This document shows, piece by piece, positions 22,291-34,960 of a DNA stretch of 64,000 bases (its first letter is position 1; each line of letters opens with the position of its first letter). Below the pieces are notes generated by a model. The model searched no databases and was not told the DNA's origin. It saw only the letters and a program-made list of their open reading frames with translations. Position numbers and translations under genes: made by a program. The stretch comes from Antedon mediterranea. Taxonomy: Eukaryota; Echinodermata; Crinoidea; Comatulida; Antedonidae. The stretch spans positions 26,828,288 through 26,892,287 of the forward strand of contig NC_092676.1 of the NCBI RefSeq assembly GCF_964355755.1, read 5' to 3'.

Positions 22291-24009
22291 TAGGCGTACG
22301 TACGTAATAACTATGTGCTCGTACGCACAGACTACTGTTTCAATGCTATTAGTTTTTTTCTCATAAAATTCTCCACTTTAAGTGTTATAGGCCTATCTAT
22401 TTTTCCTATATCGTCGTTTAGATAAGGGAGATACACTTTCAGTTTTGTTTTTATTATCAGCATGTATACATTTAAATACGTATTAATTACTGTTTAAGCT
22501 TTGCGATGTGATTTCAGGATCACTACGGTATGTCTAACTAGTCTGAACCTACTTATTCCTCACGCGATTTGCAATATTTAGGTCTACGTACTACAATCAT
22601 GTTGATGTGTTCTTTTATTTATTCATGAAAGTGAAAATGGTTGAAGAAAAGAACAATGTAAAAATGATGTCATCCAGGTTGTCGTTCGGTAGGTCAACGA
22701 AACGAAACTTCACGGTTTATGGTCCGTCGGGTTTGTATGTGTCGTCTGCTATGAAAATTGATTGCGCCATTTATAATAATCCTCTATTCAACTGATTTAT
22801 AGTGCACAGTCTAGTTATTTATTACGATTCAGCTCTGTTTATATTGTACGTTCGGGGAGATGGGAATTTTTGGTATGTCGCTTCTATGCATTAGCTGGAT
22901 TTCAACACGTTTACCTTTCACAACAATATAACCAATTAAAATAGACCTTAGTTTGGTATCCAATTACTGCAGTAATTGTTAAACTTCTACATCGACCCAG
23001 ATTCTTACTTGATTCCTCAACATCCATCAATAGTAGGCCTACATTAAATGCATTACATGTCTGTGGCTTATCTTAACGAGTCGTGTGACTAAAGTTATCA
23101 CTTTTCAATCTATCTCCACACTTTAAAAATGTAAAACAATCAAATTTATCAAAAGAGATCAAAAACAACATCACAGTACTGTTTGTGGTCATTGCGCCCT
23201 CTTCATAGATCCTCGAGGTTCCTTTACAGTTTAAATCCAAACACTCAATTTCAAAATTAAAATATGCAACTATGCTAGTAGATACAGAACTCTTTTTAGT
23301 CTACAATTCGGTCGGTCGGTTGGTCGGTAAACACTAACTTGAGCACGCGACTACAGCCATGTATATGATTGTGTAATCCGGTATAAAGATGTTGTTAAAT
23401 AAATAAAAGAATAAATCTATATTGTATATACAATAAATACGAATTTTCACAACGGTAGGCCTACTATTGAAATTTTGTTGACAATTTTGATTGAAAAATA
23501 CTGAATTTAAAAAAGAAATCAAAATTTAACAGAGAGGTAAACACCTTTCTTGATAGCCGTCGTAAACACAAGTGCTTTAGTGTACCAGGCAATAAATCTT
23601 CGTTCAGCTCTCTAAAAACCCGTATGACGCTGTCGTCTGGTACGTGACGACATCTCTACATTACATGACTTACATGGCAATGTAAAATAAAACTTAGGCC
23701 TAACAACATGTAAACATTTATGCGGAATTCGAATCCGAGACTCGGAACATCCCATGAGGAGAGGTTTGCTCGAAAAATGTTCAAGATAATATTAGGCTAA
23801 CATGACATTTACATTAACAACAAATCATAATAAAACAAATACAGTGCAATAGTAGAGTTAATATCCGTGTGTGTTCATGTTCATAATATTAAATTATTAG
23901 CTTTCTAATATCCGGAACAAATGATTTAGTATTATTATTGATTTAATGAGAGTTAATGTCCTTATCTAGTTTTTGACAAGTTTACGACGATAATACCGAA
24001 TTAATTTGT
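22291..24009. other. Intergenic, no gene seen
   Basis: Only the family C remnant at 23308-23352 is recognisable. A 62-codon frame at 22607 has slightly better codon balance than its surroundings but no domain. Confidence 0.4.
23308..23352 (+). mobile_element. Right-end remnant of TIR element family C
   Basis: GGTCGGTCGGTTGGTCGGTA, AACACTAA and then CACGCGACT match the right end of the element at 8100-8797. A possible trace of the left end (TTTTTAGTC) lies just before at 23293, so this may be a copy with almost all of its interior deleted. Confidence 0.65.
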
Positions 24010-24352
24010 AAAGCTTGGTTTTCACTGGGACGCAACGCAAGGACGTAAGCGCAACGTAAAGCTTGGTTCCCACTAGAACGTAACGCAAGGACGTAAACGC
24101 AACGCAAACGTTTTAACCACTGACAAGCGAAGTTATAAATAGACAGTTAGCAATCACAAGCGAATAAGCCATCGCTTGTAATTGGTCAATTCACTTGCGT
24201 TGCGTTACGTCCTTGCGTTGCGTCGCTAGTGGGAACCACGCTTTAGTGAGTTTACCAATCAAAAGCGATGGATTTATTTGTTGCTGGTCAATAGTCAACT
24301 CGCTTGCGTATGTGCGTCTACGCCCTTGCGTTGAGCGTGGAACCAAGCTCTG
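24010..24352. mobile_element. MITE family B, one copy nested in another
   Basis: The outer ends are AAAGCTTGGTTTTCACT (24010) and GAGCGTGGAACCAAGCTC (24352). The inner copy spans 24058-24245, with AAGCTTGGTTCCCACTAG and CTAGTGGGAACCACGCTT. The arms carry CGTAACGCAAGGACGTAA and its complement, so the whole can fold into a long hairpin. Open frames here on both strands are the mirror-image result of the palindrome, not genes. Confidence 0.85.
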
Positions 24353-26235
24353 GAAGCGGATTGCAATAGATGTAGGCTTAAGACCATTATTGCAATCCGC
24401 CCCTGGGATTTTTACTAGTAAAGTATCCAATAATCCAGGCCTATGTATGACTCATACATTCTTCGTTGCTATGTCTTCACTAAACATTCGTAGAGACGTA
24501 TTTTATATTGATCATAATAATATAATATAATATTATAATTTATATAACCATAAATGTATACGCAAATAGAAGTAAGCGTCGATCTTATTATCATTTTTAA
24601 GTCGCAGACCAGCATTTGAGTGTCCACACTCACGGATTTTAAATCGCTAGCGTAAGGTTTAATCGGATGGCCTTAATTAGGCCGCGTCTCGTCGTACGAT
24701 AATGCCAATTGATTTCTCACCAAGTTTAGGCATACTGCAGCAGTTGACCATGGAGGTTTCACCTTCATGAGGTGAACCACCCCATTCGCTATATTGAAAA
24801 TCAGTAAATTTGAAGCTCTCGTATAATGATATAACTTTTTATATAATTATTATATATCTCGGTATATTTTATTCAACATATAAATGTGGAACAAATGCAA
24901 AAATGATAAAATAATTTTGAAGCCCAATGAGCTGAATTGCAGTAATAATATAATAATTATATACATTAAACAAGCATCATCAACAAAGTAACAAATACTA
25001 AAATACAGTACTATAAACGCAGCCTGATAACAATTTAAAATGATTACATATTGATTGACATATGATTTTTTTTACGCGTGCGCACCAACCAACTGAATAA
25101 TTACAACATTTAATTGAAACTAGATTTTAATTTTTCATTTATTATAGGTGAACATTGTGATAAAAATATAAATTTACCGACATTTAATTATTTTAAATCC
25201 GCGCAAAAGCAACATGCATACGTACAACAAAATACGAGCTCAAATAGTTGATGTATGCCATTCTCTACCTAATGCATATACGCCTAATATACAGTAATTG
25301 TATTAAATGTAATATTGTACCTATTATGTGTCAGTAATATAGATAATGTAACTATTATTGTCAATAAATATGTATTCTAAAATTTTTTCAACAAAACCCT
25401 GTATACGTGCATAACATATTCGCTACAAAAGAAATAATTTATGGATTAAGGCAATAATTTGTGAACTTGGCCACGATTTTCATGCCCTGATATACCCACA
25501 CGGAGCGTATTCGACCAAAAAAACCAACAACGGTACTACTCTAACAACACGCATTCCATTACTCTTGATTTGACCTTAAAACTGTCTTTAAAAAACAAGC
25601 GGTGAATTGTTTTCGTCTTTTGAATATAATATTTAACGAGATGCATGTTTTACCCACAAAATTGGAATATAAACAAACTGATCATTACGAATGCCATACG
25701 TCGGGTTGTATTGCAATTTAGTAAAATCTAGACCTATTTTTTTGATTGAGTTCGCGATTTTTATTATTCGAATGGCCTTGCATCTAAAATATTTCTACCG
25801 ACATTTAACCTATGGATTGGGCTGCATTGAAGTTTCGTTATTAATTACAGTCTGCAACCGAAGCCAACATTTTTAGACTATAGCATAATGTATAGTACAC
25901 TGCATTAAAAACCTTTTATAATACATTTCGGTTTCACTTCTGTCCACACATCAACGCGACACCCCCGCAAAACATTGTAGTCTGTTGTAATGTGAAGAAT
26001 GCCGCCGTTTTTGCTGACAGTCTGAATATATTACCGGTTTCTTTTACGGGTAGTAAGTTGCTGTTAATTGCAAATCGAGTTTCAAGTTAAACAATTAAAT
26101 ACAGTGTATTTCCATTGTTGTCATTGTAAAGGCAAAAAAAGTTGCGAACTTAATGTAGTCGCAAAGAAAGTGTCGCGTAGCCTACGTGTGAATATGAATC
26201 GTGAAAACAAGAGACGGTAACGAGGCGCGTTTTTA
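24353..26235. other. Intergenic, no gene seen
   Basis: AT-rich. No exon, tRNA or recognisable transposon found. Confidence 0.5.
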
Positions 26236-26356
26236 GGAAAATGTGATGTGATCATAATGATGATGTCATATCACTACCATATTTGGGCATATCACTACCA
26301 TGTTTAGGTACATCACACCTTTTTGTCAAACTAGTTTGATAGTGTAGACAGAGCTT
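26236..26356. mobile_element. MITE family A, left end lost
   Basis: GATGATGTCATATCACTACC, two CCAT..TT.GG-type blocks, then TTTTTGTCAAACTAGTTTGA and TAGTGTAGACAGAGCTT. This is the right part of the palindromic family with termini AAGCTCTGTCTACACTATCA. Confidence 0.8.
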
Positions 26357-26579
26357 GAGCTGCGCGATGAGGTACTTTGTTTTCAATAGACATATTTTAG
26401 TAACCTCGATACTGATGGTTAAACTAATCGAAACACAATTGCAATATGTCGTCTGATTACTGTTTAACATGATCCTGAATAGAAACCCACCCTAGGCTCA
26501 TTATTCTGCATTTATTAACAGGTGAAATTAGTTTTGATTTCTGTTGAAAGATAGAAAAATAGTTCTAGGTCCGTTACAA

Positions 26580-26960
26580 ATTGAGACTCAGTGTTTGTTG
26601 CAGTAACTAACAGTACGTATTAGTGACCTTACTTAATTTTCATGTCGTTGCTGCAGTAACGCTACCTAGTTTATTGTTACTGCAGTATTTTTTCTATTTT
26701 GCTGATACTGATAACAAAAATGCTTTTTAGAAGGTATACACACATGCGCATGACTTTCAGTGGTAGCTCCTGTTCGTGACTAACCAGAATTTGTAGTGGT
26801 TTTTTTTATTCCAACTGTTTTACTATACTGCAAACAACACCATTACTGCCGATAAAACCGTATTGCACGGTATTGCAGCTGTAGTAATGTTACTGGATGT
26901 TACTGTAATGTTACTGCAGTATACGTCCTTGTTGCTGCAGTAATGGTACTGTGTATTGTT
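26580..26960. repeat. Region with repeated TTACTGCAGTAA-type palindromes
   Basis: GTTGCAGTAAC, GCTGCAGTAACG, GTTACTGCAGTA, TGTTACTGCAGTAT and GCTGCAGTAATGGTAC occur within 380 bp on alternating strands. It may be a decayed hairpin element, but I cannot define termini. Confidence 0.45.
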
Positions 26961-27165
26961 GCACACTACGCCAAATTTTACAGGTAGGCCCTACCCTGGT
27001 TAAAGTTATGGTGATCCATACAAAACTATCCTATATCACTTTCGAACTACTTTAGTACGGTATACTATCATTGTCGAGGTAATGGAATTATTAAACATAA
27101 ACATTAAAAATGTGAGGACATGGGAGACACTTTTGTGTAAATGATGTGTGATTATAGACACCAGG

Positions 27166-27325
27166 TTAATCTTGGTTTACGCTTTGATGCAACGCAAAGA
27201 CGTGTAAGCGCATCGCAAGTAATTTGACCAATCACGATGCGATGATCACCCGAACTGTCGCTTGTGATTGGTCAACTCACTTGCGTTGCGCCTCTGTCAT
27301 TGCGTTTCGTGGGAACCAAACTTTT
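27166..27325. mobile_element. MITE family B, short copy
   Basis: The left arm has GATGCAACGCAAAGACGTG and the right arm TTGCGTTGCGCCTCTGTCAT, TGCGTTTCGTGGGAACCAAA. Between them CAATCACGATGCGATGATC and GCTTGTGATTGGTCAACTCA complete the fold-back. Confidence 0.75.
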
Positions 27326-29684
27326 AGTACAGAATATACAGTTTACCAGTCTGTACAGAATGAAATAATTTACAATATTTAGTGTGGTTTTCAAGCTCGT
27401 TAAACTTTTAGCTGATTGGGTTAAAACAATTAAATCTTACAACGGTCCTTGAGAAATAGCATAAACATTTATGATATAGCAAAATAATAACATTTTCATA
27501 ATAACGATAAAGTCAACAATGAACACAAAAATTATTAAAATGATAACAATTATTTAATAATTAGTATCAGTGCGGTAGTATACTGTAGTCATGAAAACCT
27601 CCATAATTTTAGTCCTCGAAGATGAATCAAATAATTATATTTCTTTTTTGAATTTTTCAATTTATTTTGTCTGTCGATTATGTTGTTAAGTATCCAGTAA
27701 TTCATATGTCATTTTTAGTCCTTAAATTTAAATTCACAAATTTCCTTTAAAAAATACCCTCATTACAATATACATTATTTATTTTATACTGATACAATTT
27801 TACACAATGTTAAAAGATATAATAATAATAATTACAAACGAACCAATTTTACCAATGATACCATTGATTAAATTGTTCTTGATCAAATTGCACAATAGAT
27901 ATGAGAAAATATAAGGGAAAAACCAGAACAACAATGAATAGGAAGATATATTGAAATAATAATCTTTTTGAAGTTAATATGAATAAGTATTGAACGCCAC
28001 ATAAAAAGAAAAAATTGTTAAAAGATGGCATGCCTACAAAATGGACCTAAAAACATTAAGCGAACGTATGCAAACTTAGAAAAACAATTAAAAAACCCAT
28101 AAACGATGTAGAATATGGGTTTCGAAACCAGAGAACTGCGAACATCGAATAACCTTTATAAAATAAACTGTTAATAATCTATAAAATGTAAATACGTTTT
28201 TCCTACCTGTAGCAAGCATAGAAGTACGCAAAGCTTCCGTTATCCATAATGAATTACAACAAATACTATCGACAAAAAAATGAAGATCCACACAAATTAC
28301 CGTCACTTGCGTATGTCGTCACGGTTACACGAAAAAAGTATAACCTCTATACGCGTGATAATTTAATAATAATATTTATTTGCAACGCCACTGATTATAA
28401 ACGGTCCATAGCAGCCACCGGACTCGGATAGGGAGAGGTGACATTTATTTTCTTCCTCATCTGGTGGTGAGCAGCCAATCTCTTGTTTGACTTTTAAGAA
28501 GTGGGAGTGTTTTAACAAAAACTCGTTTTACGTTGATTTATTCATCGTTAGGGAGTCTTGAATTGCAGTGGTCGTGGGCAAATTAGCAGAAATGATTAAT
28601 GATATAACGGGTAGTGAGAGGTACTACCATATTACTATAAACCCTTAACATACTCTAAAGAAAAAATGTAAAAGAAAACCGTACAGTTAATTGCGATGCA
28701 TTAACGACTTCTGTAGGCCTACGCTTTTTATATCCTAATGACTGAAATGTAGAAAGAAACAAGCATTTGATTGTATAGCACAATATATATTAAAGATTTT
28801 TTTTTAAATTGTGTTGATTCACAGTATAATGCTATATAGATTGACAACAACAGTTGTCAGTATAATAACACGAAAACAGATACCATCATGTTTCTATTTG
28901 TACTTAAACGTACGTACGCAGTTAAGTAGGCCAATGACCAAAACAACAAATAAAAATTATGATAATCCACATGAACCGTTGACTCGTCTACTTGTAGAAG
29001 TTTTCAATTTTTCATTCGTTTTCGTATGATTAGATTAGTGTTTGTCATTTGTCCGAGGTCCTATATGCAGGTACGCCAGTAGCAGCTCCATTCCCTGGTC
29101 GTGCATGAACCAACCACCTCTACGCTCTAGGTGATCTAGTTTTTGAGCTCTCTCATTCTCAAAATTGTCTTTTGTCTTTTTTTATTACTATTAGTAGGTG
29201 AACTCTTTCGGTAATGTTAACTTGTTGTAAGAGGAGCATGCAGAGCAGAATTGTGTATTTCAAATGTTCGTCCATATTTTTTATCTATAGGCTAGAGAAT
29301 AATCATTCATTAGTTGTTAAACTCTTTGGATACCATTGTAGGCCTTGCCCTAAGTAGGACTTAAATCTTCTAAAACCAATAGATGCTACCAATATATTGT
29401 TTTTAAACAACATCAAACCATTTGCATAGGCCTAAACATATTTTTTCATTTTGTTTGTTTTCTGATTGGATGTTTGGAAAAAATGATCAAAGGAGCATTG
29501 TTTGTACAGTTTTTTTATGCTAGTTCTCACGCATATGGAAGTATGTACGTGCAACTAATTACAATGCACATTTGAATGATCCAAGACTTCTGATTGGTGC
29601 AATTGTGTTGCGCGTATACGTACGCACATCTTTCTCTTTCAGGTTCCTTATATGGCAACCAAGCGTGTTGCAGTTTTATCTAGT
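27326..29684. other. Intergenic, no gene seen
   Basis: Long AT-rich stretch; several short open frames lack domains, splice sites or codon bias. Confidence 0.5.
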
Positions 29685-29834
29685 AAAGCTATGTCTACAC
29701 TATCAAACTTTTTGTGACAAACAAATGTGATGTGTCTATATATGGACATGATGATGTCATATCACTACCATATTTAAGTATATCAATACCATATGTGTGC
29801 ACATCACACTAGTTTGATACTGTAGACAGAGCTT
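29685..29834. mobile_element. MITE family A
   Basis: AAAGCTATGTCTACACTATC at one end and GATACTGTAGACAGAGCTTT at the other. The interior carries TATATGGACATGATGATGTC and CATATTTAAGTATATCAATA. Palindromic, about 150 bp, no coding capacity. Confidence 0.85.
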
Positions 29835-30600
29835 TAATCTCATTTGTTGTGGTATACGCTTTCCGCGATTTTCCCCATTTTCCTTGTATTTCAATGCACG
29901 CTTTAAGTTCGTGTCTCCTAATGTCCTTGTCAAACTCCTTTTTTAGTTCATCCGGATATTTTATGTGCACATATAATGTAACAATCCTCTACTTCTAACC
30001 GTCGAGGATCAATTAAAACAACTCGTTTATAACGTTTTCCTTATTAATATATCAAATATGTAATCTTAGGTATGGTTCAATTTCAGACTCATCTTCTCTT
30101 AATTGTTTTAAACAATTCAATTTTGTCCATCGAAAACAATAACAGGATTTTGGTTTTACACTATGCGGTTAATATACTACTAGCCTTCGTCGCATCATCC
30201 CAGGGTATTTTATTTAGCCGCCACGACGTACCTTGTTATGGCAATAGAATCAAGTTTTCATGATTTTTGTTCACTGCAGCAGAGGAATCACACAAGTAGG
30301 CCTACAATAGCAAATTGTAAACCGAATATGAACATTTTACAAAACCAATGTAGACAAAAGTTTTCTTTGGTGCTTACGAATAGTATCTGGTACTCACCAG
30401 TTGTAAATAAACTGTTACGGTAACTTTTTCTAAGTTTTATTTCAACATGGGTTTAATGTAAAAAAGACATTTCCATATTCATTTTGTTAATTGTTACTTA
30501 AGACCAGATGAATATATCTAGGCCTAGTAGTAGTAGCCATATCATAAATACCTAAATGTAAGAAATAGTGCATTGAGCTTAGTTTCCATTTGTACACAAT
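29835..30600. other. Intergenic, no gene seen
   Basis: No supported features. Confidence 0.45.
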
Positions 30601-30769
30601 AAACCTCTGTCTACACTATCAAACTAGTTTGACCAAAAAATGTGTGATGTGCCCAAATATGGTAGTGATATGCTTTAATATGGTAGTGATACGACACCAT
30701 CCTGTCTATATATGGGCGCATCACATTTTGTTGTCACAATCATAAAGTTTGATAGTGTAGAAAGAGCTT
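30601..30769. mobile_element. MITE family A
   Basis: The left terminus is CTCTGTCTACACTATCAAAC and the right is AAGTTTGATAGTGTAGAAAG. It carries two copies of the ATATGGTAGTGATA block and one TATATGGGCGCATCACA block. Confidence 0.85.
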
Positions 30770-31325
30770 AACGTAAGCCAATCCTGATGGGCCTTCTTCC
30801 CAACTGTTGGAAAGTTATGTGTAGCTCTTATAGATAGAGGGCTCCCGACCGTGCATTGTATTGCCTGGGAATATAGTACCTGCATCTAGTATTGATTGTC
30901 TGAAATCACATGAGTGTGTGCCGACCGAAAAAAGTTCGGTCAGTCCAGGGCCAAGTACAATTATATAATTTCGCTACTCTCTTGTCAGATGATGTTGGTG
31001 TTAAACGAAGCACAGTTTTAAAAGTATAACAAACCTTTCATTAATATCTTGTGCTTGTGGGTTTTTTTCGGAAGTGTCAATAAATTATGTAATCACTATT
31101 ATTTTTAAACTAACAAAACGAGTTTGAGGAGGTGAAATTGTCCAACGATTGAGAAGAAGCCACAAAATGTGTGTTTTTTTAATAGTGTGTTCTTTTGAGT
31201 AAAATAGGCCCGTGATTTTCTATTTTCTGTTTTTTTTATGTCTAGAAAAGTCTTACAAACGTGTATTTGAAGGTCAGTAGCTACAGCATCCATCACATAT
31301 AAATATCTGAATATTAAAACCGTAC

Positions 31326-31404
31326 CATTATTAGCTTTTGAATCCGCGCGTGGCTTGCTGCGGCGTACGTCACAGTGCCCAGAATGTGCGTGTCAACTCC
31401 AAAT
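31326..31404 (-). CDS. Orphan exon-like segment
   Basis: On the minus strand TTTTGTAG precedes 26 open codons starting FGVDTHILGTVTYAAASH, ending at a weak donor (ATG|GTACGG). GC content and codon choice differ from the AT-rich flanks. No neighbouring exon or family match was found, so this is a weak candidate only. Confidence 0.15.
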
Positions 31405-32193
31405 CTACAAAATATGTGAATAACAGTTATTCAAATACAAATATTGATTGAAAGAAAAGGGGAAATCCCCTGTACAATTGTAACCCTTGGCCTGGTGCCC
31501 ACCTTGTTCCATAGATCTAATAACAATTGATTACGATTATGAAAATATTCAATGTTTGTCCTATCGAGGTTCTCAACTTTATTATAACTAATCTGTTGAT
31601 AACAGTATAGGCCCTGTGTCACTTGTCAAAAGTCGCTACGATTTACTATTGGTACCGTGAGATCAACAAGATAGGGTTTGGAGACATTCGGCAAATGTAG
31701 CCCTATTCATCTCGTGCCACATTTACAATCAAACAATTGTACCTACAGATAAAACCATGCAACTGCAGCGATTAACCGATTTATATTATTATCATGATAT
31801 TCATCTAATATAACAGAGATAAGTATTATTATAATTTCTAAACTATATTGTTGTGACAGATTCTTGGTAGAGACATTATTGTTATTATTAGATCATTGTG
31901 GTTCATAGCCTTGTTCAGGGTTAGGTGTAATTCGAACGAAGGGAGTGTGTTAAGTGCATTACGAAAACTAAAGCATTTCCCATTAAACTGATCTAATTTT
32001 ATCTTTTTATAGTTCTTATCTTTATTATTGTACATCAGGGGATGTATGAGAAACTTGACATATTAATGCGTTTGATTGATAGATGTATGTGGATCCAAGC
32101 CACGGGCGCCCGTTATCAACCCCGCTCCCCTTCCCCGCCAATTCAGACACATGATGACGACAGGGTGTGAAATGTTGGTGTTTTTTCCCTCTT
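31405..32193. other. Intergenic, no gene seen
   Basis: No supported features. Confidence 0.4.
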
Positions 32194-32252
32194 AATCTCT
32201 CAAGAAAGAGTTTCATCACTCAAGAAAGAGTTTAATCACTCAAGAAAGAGAG
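32194..32252. repeat. 22-bp tandem repeat, three units
   Basis: CTCAAGAAAGAGTTTCATCA, then CTCAAGAAAGAGTTTAATCA, then CTCAAGAAAGAG: short, nearly perfect and possibly polymorphic in length. Confidence 0.85.
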
Positions 32253-32787
32253 TTGTTTTTATTATGAACAGAAAGAGTAGATGTTTTTGACATGGTGATG
32301 AATTGATGATGATGACGACGACGAGGATGACGATACAGCAAGGAATGTAGCAGCGGTCCCTTTTTGAGGCAAGAGAGGAAGAGGCAGAAATCTTATCAAA
32401 TGAATTAATGGATTAACACCAGCAGTTATGAAAATGAGTGAAGCAAGATTGGATAGAGACAGCTTGCAAAGCATAACTTTCTACATGAAGATGGAACCAA
32501 TAGATAGATAGGATCTCTCAAATAGTGTGTTTCGTGTATCTATAAAGAAATTTAAAAACAGATGTTTTTTGGATTGTTAATTAGGATCTTTTTAGTGGGA
32601 TGACACATGACATCAAGATATTAATAATAATTTGTGGTATTTTCATATCAAATCAGGTGATTTTTTGTTGTGGGGTGATGATATGGATGAGTAAAAAAAG
32701 GTCATAATAATTGTTGGTGTTAAGTATTATTAACTTTCCTTCCTGAAGGCACGGTAGGGTGATAAATCGCCAGAGGCCTAAAGACAA

Positions 32788-32792
<5 letters not shown>

Positions 32793-32818
<26 letters not shown>

Positions 32819-33412
32819 CTTTTATTTTTCACACAACATTCATAAAAATATAAATAAGAAATTAAGTACAATAAAGTGTGAAAAACAGGGTAACCACAAG
32901 CAAGCAAAGCTTTTAATCTGTGGCACCCTAACTTAAAATATAAACTTACAAATATATTACAAAAATGTTTTCATGTAGTAAATAAATGAACGAAAATACA
33001 ACGTACTATAATATAATATATATATATATATACTTCACAGTCTCAGAATATATACGAAAATGTAATTAATTAAGTTAATGTTAGACATATTTTACAAATG
33101 TTGTTTTCGCAAAGATATATTGTTTCTTTATAACTATTAATGCATTTAGTTAGTAATAGTTTTTTAAATATTGATATATTTTCACTCTCTCTTATATTTC
33201 TTATAAGTTGATTCCATAGCTTAGGTCCTCTATATGCTATACTTTGCTGACCCATATTAGTTAATTTTATACAATAATTGTCTTTATTTCGAGTGTTATA
33301 TGTATGATAATTATCAAATAAACTGAATAAAGAATTAAAACATTTTGGAAGTTGTCCTTTTTGGTATTTAAACATAAAATTTAAAACACTGTTTTTATAC
33401 AAATCAAATATA
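32793..33412 (-). mobile_element. 5'-truncated LINE 3' end (CR1/L2-like)
   Basis: The minus strand encodes about 110 residues containing LPKCFNSLFSL, HTYNTRNKDNY and YRGPKLWNQL, the typical C terminus of CR1/L2/Jockey-type reverse transcriptases, with a stop at 33070. The 3' end is a run of AATC repeats (32793-32820), which is the retroposition tail. The catalytic region is absent. The element directly adjoins the composite SINE at 33430. Confidence 0.8.
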
Positions 33413-33429
33413 TTAAATTAAATTAAATC

Positions 33430-33865
33430 ACGATATAAGGTAAAGGTATTTATATTTGTCCTCAGGCTTAACTGGAAACTGAGGAAATTCGGATTAGGCC
33501 CTCCACGGACCCACGGCAGCCAGCAGTGCAGCGCCTACCAGATCAGCACACCGGGAGACGATCCCCTAATCTTTTCGAATAGTGTACCAAGTTCTTTAAC
33601 GTGAACTGTTAAGTGCACGGGACCAACGGCTTTACATCCCATCCGAAGGATGAGGCAATGAGAGTAAAGCATCTTGCCTAAGGATGCAATTAGTATGGTA
33701 CAGATAACCTCGAACCCATGCCTATCACATGCTAGTCCGATATTACCATTACACCATCACTCTCCAGTATATACAGCACCCGCCGCAACCGGGCCCAACG
33801 TTGCTTAACTTCGGTGATCTGACGAGAACCGGTGGCCGTATACAGTTGGAGGGGACACCCGGAAG
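33430..33865 (-). mobile_element. Composite SINE: 5S rRNA-like head, tRNA-like part and conserved core
   Basis: Read on the minus strand from 33843: GTATACGGCCACCGGTTCTC, GATCACCGAAGTTAAGCA and TTGGGCCCGG...GGGTGCTGTATAC. This is 5S rRNA with two internal deletions, the A-box/intermediate region being kept. Then 33765-33700 has A-box-like TGGTGTAATGGTA and B-box-like GGGTTCGAGG. Next comes a core with CATCCTTCGGATGGGATGTA, GGTCCCGTG, CACGTTAAAGAACTTGGT and TTCGAAAAGATTAGGGGATC. From memory this core resembles the deeply conserved animal SINE domain called Nin-DC. It is non-coding and depends on a partner LINE. Confidence 0.7.
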
Positions 33866-34234
33866 ACATACGGAAGTTTCCTGAAAAAAATAACATTTTT
33901 TTACCATTTATTAAACTTATCTATAATTTCAGCATTTTTGTTTCGGTTTCATTAAGTCGTCGGGGTCTTCCTTCCGTTGCCTGTTAAGTCTCTCTATTAA
34001 TGTGGTTTCGCGAGTAATTTACTGTCTTCCGAGAAGGATAAATCTATCCCACGCGTATTTCCGATCTCACGCATTTACCATATCGTGTATTTACGACACT
34101 CACGTTTTTTAACGGCACTCTCATGACGACGAACTTTCGCGTGTTTACGACACTCGCACGTTATTTCATACTCTTGCTAAATAGGCTTGTATTGTAGGCC
34201 TATTCTTTGTGATCTTCTTTTATTCAACCCCGAC

Positions 34235-34320
34235 ATATAGGTAATAATAATAATAATAATAATAACAGGATTTTTATAGCGCACATACCACTCAAGAGTG
34301 CTCAAGGCGCATTAAAACAA
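34235..34320. repeat. (TAA)n tract joined to a dispersed-repeat end
   Basis: About ten TAA units followed by GGATTTTTATAGCGCACATA, CCACTCAAGAGTGCTCAAGG and CGCATT. The TAGCGC...GTGCTCAAGGCGC pattern recurs in many marine-animal repeats as I recall them; orientation suggests a retroposon tail read backwards. Confidence 0.45.
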
Positions 34321-34369
34321 GAAATATTTCTTACAAAAAACGCTGCTCGCTTATTGAAAAATATTTTTT

Positions 34370-34560
34370 ATTTCAAATGTTTTTGAATGTGTCATTTTAT
34401 TGTCACATAATAGTTATTTTACCTGAAAAAAATGTAATTTAAAGCAACAAATACTTAAATTGTCTGTCAGACAATGGTTTTTGGGTTTCTTTTCTTTTTT
34501 TATATGTGAATAAATATTATTTTTTTGTTACAGAAGTGAATACTCAATTTCTGTCACTTT
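34370..34560. mobile_element. MITE family D fragment
   Basis: Shares CATTTTATTGTCACATAATA, CTGAAAAAAATGTAATTTAA and CTGTCAGACAATGG with the copies at 42844, 49021 and 53303, but lacks clear terminal repeats. Confidence 0.5.
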
Positions 34561-34960
34561 AGTTAATTTTATTGCTAAGGTCAAATCTGGTGGTCACTTA
34601 TCAAGTATCCTATTACAAACACAAACTTTAATGGCCTGTTTCGATAATAATTCAATGAATATCTGACAGTGAATATACCAGAAATGCTTAGGGATTTGTA
34701 ATTTTAGCATGACATGTCCTAATAGACTCTTTCCCAGACGTTTTTTGGGTCTACTGTAGCAGCTGGAATCAATAAATTATAGTGGAGTTTCCATTTTCAC
34801 AAAACTGTCTGTCCTTAGAACTATAACTGCTGCTTGCTTTAGCTTCTGATTGAGTAGTCCTAATGGGACGTAGCGGGCTAGAGCAGCAGCGTGAAAAATA
34901 ATAACAAATCATACAAATGATAGGTCCATGTTCAACCTTTCTTCATTGCAACTTGGGCTC

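Noticed and set aside
24191-24530. Facing open frames on both strands
   Set aside because: They mirror each other across the arms of the palindromic family B MITE.
32653-32907. 84-codon minus-strand frame with a NQSI repeat
   Set aside because: It translates the AATC repeat tail of the LINE end.
33767-33843. Functional 5S rRNA gene
   Set aside because: Two internal segments of 5S rRNA are deleted and the sequence is fused to a tRNA-like part and a SINE core.
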